DNA of 64,000 nt. Source: Saturnia japonica (Eukaryota > Arthropoda > Insecta > Lepidoptera > Saturniidae). The DNA lies in NCBI GenBank assembly GCA_033032175.1, contig CM065312.1, positions 8,184,001 through 8,248,000 of the forward strand, written 5' to 3'. How positions within the stretch are numbered: the first letter of the stretch is position 1; each line of letters begins with the position of its first letter. The notes below the pieces were generated by a model. The model searched no databases. It worked only from the letters and a program-made list of their open reading frames with translations, and was not told where the DNA came from. Below, piece after piece: positions 1-9,502 of the stretch. The position numbers and the translations under genes were made by a program.

Positions 1-224
1 CTGTCTTGGCTTTCCGCCATGTAACGTGACTGCAGACTTGGCTAACAGTATTCCGGTGACTTGTAGGACAATGTTGTTTAAGACCTGCAAATTATTATTA
101 GGTATGTTTCGGTAACATGTGTTGTTAAGGACCATTATTTATTGAAGTACATCATGTAATCCTATTTGATCACTGTAAAGTCAACGTGATTTATACCTTG
201 AAATATTTGTTTATATATAGAAAT

Positions 225-300
225 ACTAACTGGGCTGGCAGACGTTGTTTTACCCTTTCCGGTAGTAAATGGCTCTACTATAGCGCCATCTATGGGGTAC
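225..300 (-). mobile_element. Helitron-like end fragment (family with GCAGACGTTGTTTTACC)
   Basis: ACTGGGCTGGCAGACGTTGTTTTACC and the CTACTATAGCGCCATCTA block resemble 18752-18830. Weak. Confidence 0.3.
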
Positions 301-884
301 AGATTTTGTGGTTTCCTTTTATGATACGAAACCACTATTATTTATTGTGATTATAAATCATTTTGGTTCATAAATACAGAATTTATTAATAACAACTAAA
401 GCGCCGCCTATCAGATTCTAATATAGTTATGAACCATCGTCTCGATAAACAAATATTGTTCAGAGTTCCACAAACGAATTTCTATTTAGGTATAAAAAAT
501 ATTTTATTAATGCACTTCATGCACTTGCCTACAGAACTAGCTAGAACTAACTGATGGAGTAAAACTGATTGCAGGGAGAGAAGGAAGACCTGAAAAGGTT
601 TTTGTAATAATTTACTACAATGATTTCTCTGTATTAACAAAACATGCGTGAAATGAGGAACAAAGTACCTATAAAAATATTCTATTATAATCATATGATG
701 TAATAATATTCACCGAGACCTCGTTAAACCCTACTATTAATAACAATGAATTTACATATGACAGAAATATTGTATATCGCCGTTATCGACTATGCATTAA
801 TACTATTGGTAATAAAAATAAAGATGGTAGGGGTATATTTATTGATAGCTGTGTCAAATAATAATAGATCGATCTGATCTTAAG
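301..884. other. No gene seen
   Basis: A/T-rich, with the short reverse frame 482-694 that has no coding character. Confidence 0.5.
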
Positions 885-2640
885 AGCTGGGAAAATAATT
901 GTAATGATAAGTGGCTTATGAATGACTCTCAAAATGCTCTTTGCATTGTTTATTTACCACCTCCGGTAGAATTAGAACACAATATATATTTGGATAATGT
1001 TACTACTTTTATAGATAGTATTGAAGACGTGATAACAGTTGGTGACTTTAATTTATCTTTCATGAAGTTTCCGAGATCTTTTAGAAATCATATGTCATAT
1101 TCAATACCATCCAACTAAGAACCTATATTAGTTTATGCATTTGTTGATTTTCTTGTTGTTTGTAATATCCACCAATTCAATAGTATATGTAATGATGATG
1201 ACAAAATGTTAGATCTTGTTATTAGTACAATAAATATTCAGGTAGTTAAATCATTGGAAATTATAAGTATATTGATCCCAAACATTCTCCTTTATCATTA
1301 AAAACTATAAACGTTGATTATAAATATCTTAATTGTGCGATCACTATATATAGGTTTGAATATTTATGAAACTAATTATAATGACGTAATATCATAGTTA
1401 GAGAAAGTTGATATAGAACATTCCTCGATAACTGTCTTAATGTTGATGATATGACCACATCATTTTACTCCATCCTTAATAATGTAATTACAAAATTTAC
1501 TCCTATTAAGGAATTCAATAAACCTAAATTTCCATCTTATTTTAATACTAAACTTAATTAGGATGATTAGTAAAAACAAAAACTGATCAATAACATTAAA
1601 AGTCCTCGGAGCAGCGTTGAGTTCGAAATTTTAAGAGAGCGTTGTCGTAAAATGTTTGATAAACCATATTTTGAGTACATTTGTGATATAGAAAAAAATT
1701 GGAGTTTTCTAAAGAACAAACGACAAAACGAATCATCCTTTCCTAGTGAGATGTATTTCTTCTTCTTCTTCCTAACTTGGCAACTAGCCCTCTATAATGA
1801 AGATTATTACTGCCATTATCAAGTGAATATAGTGTGATGTGTTATGACGATTTCAGTATCCTAAAAAGATGGTGGCTCCCTTGTTAGAACTTTCATGGAA
1901 GTTTTTGTGGGATTCCAGAGTGAATGCTTTCAGTTTATATTCATAATCCACTTCACTTATGTACAAAAACCAAACCATATCACGCAAAACGCCACCAATA
2001 TTGTAAATTATAGGGTCAAAAACCTAAGTAAATAAATTAAAAATAAAAACCACAACATGTCACATTAAGATCCCGCTAAAAAACCCGAGATGAATTTGTT
2101 TATTTATTTGCAATCATGTATGTACATTTTGTTTTTATATAATAAAAATATGTTCTTATACATGAACCGTGGATAGGGTATACCCTATGCATTGCTATAA
2201 CAAATCTTTACAGATCTTTTTCAAAACAATATGTCTACATTAAATTCACTCGACTTAGTTTACCAATTACTTTAATACCCTACACATGAAATTTTGGTTT
2301 AGTTTTGTTTTTGTTTAGGTGAAAGAAAAGCGAAAACTGGGTTAAAAATGGTGAAACTTTTTGACGAGTCATTTTGTAAAGCATATCAGTAAGTGCCTTC
2401 GTCGACATATCATTGTAATAATTAGTATTGTTCCTTTAGTTCTATTAAAACTATTGGTGAAATTAGACAGCTTGATGTTGATAAGGGACCTGGACCCGAT
2501 GGAATACCGTCTTTGCTTTTTAAGCGTTGTTTGTGCATCTGTACTTATATTACCATTTACAATGATAGTCAATAGATCTCTTATAGAAGGTAAATTTGCT
2601 AAATGAATAGAAAAAGCAAAAATTACAATTACGTAAAAAA
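885..2640 (+). pseudogene. Decayed LINE coding region (endonuclease and RT start)
   Basis: Reading-frame fragments of one element. 918-1118 holds YLPPP and VGDFN of an AP-type endonuclease. Near 2470-2530 a shifted frame gives DKGPGPDGIPSL, the start of a Jockey-type reverse transcriptase, and 2547-2606 gives the next block (NRSLIEGKF). Several stops and frameshifts break it. The middle part (about 1150-2450) is too decayed to read with confidence. Confidence 0.65.
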
Positions 2641-2724
2641 ATGTCCTTGAAATCTTAAATATTTTTTGTTGTTTTTATTTATTTATTTTTAGTTAAAATT
2701 ATTATTATTTAGTATTTTTGTATA

Positions 2725-2770
2725 ACGTGCGTGTGTGTGTGGGTGTATGTTTGTGTGTGTGTGTGTGTGG
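2725..2770. repeat. GT microsatellite
   Basis: Imperfect (GT)n run with GTGTGTAT interruptions. It creates the Thr/His-rich frames on the other strand, which are not genes. Confidence 0.9.
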
Positions 2771-2779
2771 CAAAGTATT

Positions 2780-2930
2780 TTCTTTCATTATTTTCGTAGC
2801 AATAGGTGGTAGCTTTAGTCTTTCTCCATGTTCCACTCATCACTATACCAAAATTCATAGGAAATTTGTTTAGCGGTTTATACATGAAAATGTAACAGAC
2901 GTAGACGTACCAACATATGCGAGTCAGTTT
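2780..2930 (-). mobile_element. Helitron 5'-end fragment (family with GACAGAC/CAGACGT start)
   Basis: ATACCAAAATTCAT...GCGGTTTA...AACAGACG matches the reversed start of the Helitron family also seen at 15783-16187, 44864 and 57029. The remainder is lost. Confidence 0.4.
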
Positions 2931-3559
2931 GCATGCAAGTTGCAACCTTAAGCAAGTCAGCATTACCGTTCGCTATCTACTAATAGTGGCTATTAAAATT
3001 AATTAAATTAATACATCATCATCTCTTCTTAATCCACAATCTACAAATATATTATGTCTACCTATATGAGTGCAATTTGTCAAGTCATTTAAACGTTACA
3101 CGATTACTAAAACACGCAGACATGATTTTCCTAAGGTTGTGTATGTACCCTATTAATGATTTCTTTTTTTTTTGCTTTTATCCCGTAAAAATATAACATT
3201 CCCAAGCGATAAAAAGAAACATCAACATAAATTCAGAGCAAAAATGTTACACATGAGATAACGACGTAACGTTGTATTGATAATAGTGATATACGTCAAT
3301 TTGCGTCAATCACGATATTTTGTAGGGTGAATTTATTTTGTTGAATCGTGAACGTTTTCCTTCAAAACCCATTTAATCGGATATTTCTTTTAAATAGATG
3401 AGATAAAATAAATCTGAATAAATTAAAGATCGACTTATATCCGCGAAGTCATTCCCACTGTCTTCAAAATAAAATGACTCTCGTGTCACATATTGGAAAC
3501 TAATTGTACTAATACAGAACCTTCATGGGAGTGTTTACAATAACTCACCTAGGTTTCAA

Positions 3560-3730
3560 CAAAATCAACATATAAAAAATATTTTATTCAAGTTAGGCCC
3601 TAGGAAGGTACTTATGAACGTCAAAACACTACTACCGGTTCGGAAAACATCCTAGTCACCAAGAAGAGCTGGCAAGAAACTCAATCGGGTAACATTTTCT
3701 TTTATTTTTATTTTTTAAACGGTACACATA
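3560..3730 (-). mobile_element. LINE 3'-end fragment
   Basis: Contains CCGGTTCGGAAAAC and AAGAGCTGGCAAGAAACTC, shared with the minus-strand LINE end at 24545-24865. It is 5' truncated. Confidence 0.5.
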
Positions 3731-3737
3731 TTAGATA

Positions 3738-4376
3738 CTAGCTGTGCCCCACGGTTTCACCCGTGTTAATTTTATACAATAAACACCGCAACGCCAACGC
3801 ACCTGTGTAGTCTATCAAAATTATTGTTCTTGTCGCAAGTACAAATTATTTGAATTTTTTATTATCTCCTAAACTATATGTCAATATAACATACTATAAT
3901 GATCAAAACTTAACTTTATAAAATTCTCGTCATGACGAAGAAACTTTTATTCATAAGAATTAATATGCCATGCCTAAAAATAATGTTCATAAATCACTTT
4001 TTAATTTTTAACAATTATTTGTTACAAAATAGCTTTTGAGACTTATACCTAGTTATAAAGGAGATAGTCATATGTTATCGCGACCTTTTTTATATATATT
4101 AAGGATCAGTATTTTTGTAACAAATTTTATTTACGTAATATTAACCATTACGGCAGCGCAAGCGGATAAAGCAGCTCGGAAGGGCTTCCACATCCGACTT
4201 AACAAAAATCAATATTTAAGGATTGCTCAGAGTTATAGCATATACTATTCGCCGTGAGTCTGGCTATCATATACAAAAATATTTTTTTTGAATCCGATTG
4301 GGGTAGTTCAAAATAAAAAAGAGCGTGTTTAAACAAACAAACAAAAAACTCTTCCGCTTAATTATATTAGTATAGA
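3738..4376 (-). mobile_element. Lep1-type Helitron, copy 1
   Basis: The reverse strand runs from TCTATACTAATATAATTAAG at the right to ACACGGGTGAAACCGTGGGG and CACAGCTAG at the left, the 5'-TC...CTAG-3' plan of lepidopteran non-autonomous Helitrons. It closely matches 14705-15347 over its whole length. There is no transposase; it would be mobilised in trans by a Rep/helicase. Confidence 0.75.
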
Positions 4377-4386
4377 TAGAATAGAA

Positions 4387-5090
4387 GCTTGGTGTGCTCA
4401 GTAAAGCGAGACGGTACTTCACGTCGGCTCATCGCCTAAATTCTTTATAAGGCACAAATTCGACCTCACATGGAGTATTGTTCTCATATCTGGGCGGCAG
4501 CTCCCCAGTACCAGCTACTTCCTTTTGACCGCATTCAGCGTTGAGCGGCTCGAGTTATTGACGATCAAGCTCTTTCCGATCAGCTTGATCCATTGGCTCT
4601 GCGTAGAGATTTTGTCAGAAAAACGACAATTTTGGGGCACTTATATGACTTACACTGAGTCTGGCATCATTGATCATAATTGTAGATTTGCTACGTCAGC
4701 GTTCACTCTGCATTTTCTACCGCATTTATCATTGGGAGTGTTCCGAGGAATTGTTTGGATTGATCCCGGCTGCTGAATTTCACTATCGGACATCGCGTCA
4801 GAATCGTAAATTCCACCCACACCACCTCGATGTCCAGCGTTCCACAACAGTGCGTTTCTTAAGACACTTTCTACCTCGCACAACCACTCTGTGGAACCAG
4901 CAGTCGGCTGAGATCTTTCCGAGCCGTTATGACCTGGTGACCTTCAAGAAGAGAGCTTATTTTTCCCTAAAAGGCTGGCAAACGCATCTACGAGCCCTCG
5001 GGTGTTAAGGATGTTTGTAGGCGGCGGTGTTCACTTTCCATCAGGTGTGCTATCTGCCCGTTTGCCTTTTATTATCATTTTAAAAAAAAG
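4387..5090 (+). pseudogene. 5'-truncated LINE, 3' part of ORF2 and UTR
   Basis: Starts abruptly at AAGCTTGGTGTGCTCAG (Lys-Leu-Gly-Val-Leu-Ser). After early stops and frameshifts a frame at 4670-5008 reads CIFYRIYHWECSEELFGLIP and TLWNQQSAEIFPSRYDL, the C-terminus of a common lepidopteran Jockey/CR1-group LINE. The 3' UTR ends TTTTAAAAAAAAG. It sits between two halves of a repeat that is uninterrupted at 15347-15357, so it inserted there; flanks GAATAGAA and AGTGTAAAAA look like a diverged target duplication. Confidence 0.75.
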
Positions 5091-5097
5091 AGTGTAA

Positions 5098-5417
5098 AAA
5101 TACACCGACTGATCTCGGAACACGACATACCAAAAGAAAATTATGCATAGGTTTATTGTTATATGTTTGTTGGTCGCGATCCCTACCATACCCCGCTATA
5201 TTATTGCATATGCACCGACTGATTTCTGAACACGATGAACCAAAAAAAACCCATAGATGGGTTTATCACTATTTCTATGGTGGTCGCGATCCCTACCACC
5301 CCTCTATATTACTGCATAAATACTGACTGATCTCTAAACATGACAAACCAAAAGTAAATCATAGATGGATTTATCTTATTATGTGAATGGTATTGTAAAT
5401 CATCCCTTATTGTACTA
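5098..5417. repeat. Minisatellite, about three units of 110 bp
   Basis: Units begin at 5100, 5210 and 5320 with ATACACCGACTGATCTC and contain GGTCGCGATCCCTACCA and CTATATTACTGCATA. The same unit occurs four times at 15357-15750 and reversed near 45640-45780. Confidence 0.85.
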
Positions 5418-5439
5418 TTTCGTTCTTATATTTTGTGTC

Positions 5440-5909
5440 TGGGGAGATCCATGTTCATTTTTTGTTGTGTTTTTGTTTGAACTTAGTGTTTAGGATAACG
5501 AGGTTGTGTTCGAGCATGTAGTCGACTAAGATCTGCCAGTGAGGACTCCGTTTCCCATAGCCGAAGTTTCCTATTGTATATTCTTCGCCTTTCTGTCTGA
5601 TGCCAACTTGCGCGTTAAATTCTCCCTTAACTACTACATGATTATTCGAGAATTTTGTAATGCTATCAGAAAGTTCGTCGTTTTTCTTTTTTTGCTTGTT
5701 CTGTTGGTGCATATATCTAGATGATAGACCACATTTTCTTATAACCGGTAAACTTAATATTTAATATTGCGATTCTGTCTGACACACCGATAAGTTCGTC
5801 TATATTGTTTTTATGTGATGCATATATGAGGAAACCCACTCCTCTCTGGCCTACATTCTCCCCTTTGTAGTATAAAATGTACTTTGAGCGTTCTTCAATT
5901 GCTTCTCCT
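5440..5909 (-). pseudogene. RTE-group LINE endonuclease domain, part 2
   Basis: Minus-strand frames 5717-5938 and 5455-5712 read YILYYKGENVGQRGVGFL, ELIGVSDRIAILNIKF, then GEFNAQVG (normally GDFN) and NFGYGKRS, the AP endonuclease of RTE-type LINEs. A frame change joins the two. Its N-terminal part lies at 6976-7180, displaced by the LINE at 5915-6970. The reverse transcriptase part is absent; the left end runs into the minisatellite. Confidence 0.75.
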
Positions 5910-5914
5910 ATCCT

Positions 5915-6970
5915 TTTAAAATAATCGCACATAGCCATGACTGTTTACATACGTTGTCAAATCCTAAGAACTGCCTGTGTACATCTATAGACCAAGTATC
6001 CCACCATACATATTTAGGTCTTATTGTGGATGACAAGTTTAACTGGAGCTACCATGTGGACTGGGTATGTGACAGGCTTCGTGCGATTCTAACAAAATTT
6101 TACATAATTAAACACAGAGTTCCGTTCTCTATATTACTTAACATGTATATAGCATTAGCCGAATCTATAGTATCCTACGGCATTACCACCTACGGTAGGA
6201 CATTCAATACATACCTAGATAATATATACACACTGCAGGCTAGAATACTTAAGTTAATAGTGCCAAAACACATAATGAACTTATACAATGGCAATATATT
6301 ACAGATCTTTCACCACGGCCACGCATTACCGGTCCACATTAAATTTAGATTGACTATCTTAATTGAACAATGACATAAAGATACCTATAGCACATAATGT
6401 CAATACACGAAATATATCCCAACAAAAACTGTTCATACCACGAGTAAACAACTTCTACGGAAGGCGTACCTTGGCCTTTTTGTTTCCCACCATAACAAAT
6501 GATATAATACCCTACCAAATAAATAAGGATGCAAACCCACAAAATTATAAGCGTATCTATAAGAACTATTTTCATGATAACATCTTATTACCATAAGAAA
6601 TGCGAGTTTTAATGACTGAGTTAAAATATAATTATGTAAGCAAATTTAATATGAACACGAAAATAAATAGGATTAATCTTCTATACCCAACATTTTGTAA
6701 CATTCTGAATAGGCAGTTCGACTCCGTAATCTTTAAACCGGTTTACAAGCGAAGTAGCTACAATCTTTAGCTTACTTTGAGTCGGTGGCTATAATTTACC
6801 AAAATACCTACAATTTATTTTATTATCGTATGTGTAGATTATTTGTGTATACCTACAGACTATGTTAAAGAACGAGTTGATTCACTGTCTCGGCATATCA
6901 GTTCTGGTTTTTCAGGCATGCCAAAAAAAGTTTATGTATTTTTTAATAAATTAAATTTAAAAAAAAAAAA
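5915..6970 (+). mobile_element. 5'-truncated poly(A) LINE inserted in the RTE LINE
   Basis: Bounded by ATCCT on both sides (5910-5914 and 6971-6975) and ending in a run of A, as for target-primed insertion. Frame 5954-6373 reads HTYLGLIVDDKFNWSYHV and YGITTYGR, the thumb and C-terminal region of a Jockey-type reverse transcriptase. It continues after one frameshift at 6363-6596 (NNFYGRRTLAFLFP). The rest, 6597-6970, is 3' UTR. Confidence 0.8.
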
Positions 6971-6975
6971 ATCCT

Positions 6976-7180
6976 ACGCATTTCGCTGATGCCGATTAGG
7001 TCCCATTTTAAATCTTTCAATGCAATTTCTAATTCTAGTAGACTTTCCTCGGTTCTTAGAGATCTGGTATTCAAAGTCGCAATTTTTATAGTTGGGTTCC
7101 TGGTTTATATTTTATTTTTATTTTGATTTGTTAGGTTATGTTGCTGGAGACTGGGTTCTTGTGTAAATGTTTGTTGGTTT
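6976..7180 (-). pseudogene. RTE-group LINE endonuclease domain, part 1
   Basis: The reverse strand reads IKIATLNTRSLRTEESL and DLIGISEMRR, the first endonuclease motif (E of SEMRR). The frame continues at 5909 as IGEAIEERSKYIL once the intervening LINE is removed. Confidence 0.75.
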
Positions 7181-7494
7181 ATACCATTAGATATTTGAGG
7201 GTGTCGGTCTACATTTCCCGCGGGGACCATCCGTGGTGGGAAAGAATAAGCGATATACCTATTGTAAATTATGTAGGGGATCGTATCAATAGTTCCGGAA
7301 ATTACCTCCTATAAACATACAAATTTTACCTATTACAAAAATAGTATAAAACATGGAAATAGCTATCCCACAAAACTCCGTGAGGAAATAATTATAAACT
7401 TACATTTAATAAAATATAATTTAAAAAAATCCTTAACAGCAACGCTACATAATTAACCGGTTTAGTTTTTTTTACCGTTATAGGTTTTTAGCGT

Positions 7495-7755
7495 TGAAGG
7501 CACAATCTCACCTTATCTTAAGTAACGAGGTGGACCAAGATGCACGCTAAGACTAGTGGAAGACTGGCTCACAAGTGCAGGTGCCGGAACACACCTATTG
7601 GTGTTTGGCGACAGATTTTCATTTTGACGGTGTTAGCTATCTAGGCGGGCATCACCGAAAAATCAGCCTAATTGCAGAGATTCGAACACATGTCGATCGA
7701 CGCGGAGTCCGTACACGCTACCAACTGAGCCATTATCGCTTTATAACATTAAAGG
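7495..7755 (-). mobile_element. tRNA-derived SINE, family S1, copy 1
   Basis: Reverse strand: an A-box-like GGCTCAGTTGGTAGCGTG, a B-box-like GTGTTCGAATCTC, then a body with GAAAATCTGTCGCCAAACACC and GTGCCGGAACACACC (here reversed) and a tail GATAAGGTGAGATTGTGCC. Copies lie at 13665, 19745, 33382, 44210 and 61165. Confidence 0.7.
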
Positions 7756-7769
7756 TTATAAAAAATTAA

Positions 7770-9229
7770 TACGCAACTGAATTCACATTACTAAATTATA
7801 TTATGTTACTTTGTACATGTTTTGATAAATTGTAACGAATGCTATATTACTTGATATTAATGGTAACTGCTTCACTCTTTAGGGCCATAGCGTAAAATTG
7901 TATAGACTATAAACTTCTTCAATAAATAGGCTTTAAAATCCAGAAATATTTTTTTCAATTCTGACTAATAGCGTGAGAGATTAGCCTGTTCAAACAAAAT
8001 AAAAAACAATGTCTTGAGCTTTGTTATAATAGTATATATTAAATATCTAGATATAAAATACAATAAATCTAGAATGAGAAAACATTTTAACATAATTGAG
8101 TATATTGTGTACACTATGAGAATTGTTGCAAGTCGAAATCTATTTCATATTATGATGTTGGAAATATGTTTCCTAACCAATATCCGTGCGACAATATGAG
8201 AGCGTCTGCTTCCAACCACGCTATTATGTCCTACTTTCATAACTTCTTATTGAGGTATAGTTTAGCATTTATATACAAGTAATAAAATTGAAGTATCTAT
8301 TTTTGGTGTTACAATAACAGCATAAACAGCGTTTTTACTAAATTCATATGCTATATATACTGTACTTATAACGAAACACAATTTTTTTTGTCTCTCTGTC
8401 TGTCTTTTCCGGCTAATCTCCGAAACGGTTGGACCAATTTTGGCAAGACTTTAACTGGCAGATAGCTGATGTTCTATAGAGTAACTTAGGCTACTTTAAA
8501 AAAATCATTAGGGATCCGTGCAAATGAAATAAACTAAAGAAGAAGTGTCCAGTACCGCGCGCGCCTTACGCCCACGTTCTTCTTCACCGCCGTCGCCGTA
8601 TATGAAATTCCACGCAAACGAAATTGCAGGCGCAGATAGTAAAACATATTATGGATAAAATAATCAATGCATGACATACATATTATACGTGTATTATTAA
8701 ATGTTTAAGAATATTTCTAAAGTGTGATTTTTATTCTTATAAATTATCGTTATTATAGTGTTATAATTAGGTATTCTGAGATCATATCTAATTTAAAATC
8801 ATATATAATATAATATAATATATTCAAATTTGAGATGACATATGATGTCATTGCGACAAGTAAAATTTTTACAAAGCTCCGACTAAAAAATTTATTAATA
8901 ATCAATAACTTTAATAACAGTGACTTAAGATATCTTAAAATTTGCGCAAAGACATAAACTATACAGTTGTACATTAATTACATTTGTAATTGTACATTAT
9001 AATTTGTGATTATATTTTTTAAACATTGACCTTGATAAAAGTGACAGATGATATTATTATGAACTATCATGCTTGAAAAATTTTTGAATATTTTTACACA
9101 CACAAATGTCTGTACGTTATAAATTCAAAAGTGCATTGATTACGAAAGGATTATCTTTGATGGACTGCACATATCTGTAGGAGATTCGAAAGTTGCTATA
9201 TCTCAACAAAAATATATTGGAAAGACATC
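7770..9229. other. Intergenic, one Helitron only
   Basis: Apart from 8270-8639 I see only A/T-rich sequence; short frames at 8014 and 8753 look random. Confidence 0.5.
8270..8639 (+). mobile_element. Helitron, family C, copy 1
   Basis: Starts with ATACAAGTAATAAAATTGAAG, carries TCTCTCTGTCTGTC and the ACTGGCAGATAGCT block, and ends ACGCAAACG...GCGCAGATAG (a mutated CAGCTAG). Related copies are at 23484-23835 and 55269-56089. Confidence 0.6.
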
Positions 9230-9502
9230 AAAGACGCGGTTGTTAAGGCCGCCATCGGTTGTCCTAGCGACGTCATTCGTTGCTAAGCCTCTTCCACTGC
9301 AGCGTCCAATTGCAAGACACTCCTGTGACGCACCTACGTAACGACGCATGCGTCTTGTTACCAAAACAAACAGCCGTCATATTTTGACTTTGTCTTTTTT
9401 ACGTTATGAGTGTATATTTTAAGTTGTTTTGTTGTAATTTTTATTTATTTTTTTAATTTACTTTAAGTTATTATTTTTTGTGAATGTATTTAACTATTGT
9501 GA
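9230..9502 (+). promoter_or_regulatory. Probable 5' leader of the RLE-type retroelement
   Basis: This stretch is visibly richer in G+C and CpG than its flanks (about 9240-9370) and then turns T-rich just before the ATG at 9503. It lies where an internal promoter or leader is expected. No terminal motif or target duplication could be identified, so the 5' border of the element is a guess. Confidence 0.35.

Noticed and set aside
2709..2963. Reverse ORF with Thr-His runs
   Set aside because: Produced by the GT microsatellite.
4036..4257. 73-codon plus frame with a hydrophobic start
   Set aside because: Inside a non-autonomous Helitron; the copy at 14705-15347 breaks the frame.
5098..5417. Regular repeats that might be a CRISPR array
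   Set aside because: Units are about 110 bp with no repeat-spacer alternation, sit beside Helitrons, and the genome is eukaryotic.
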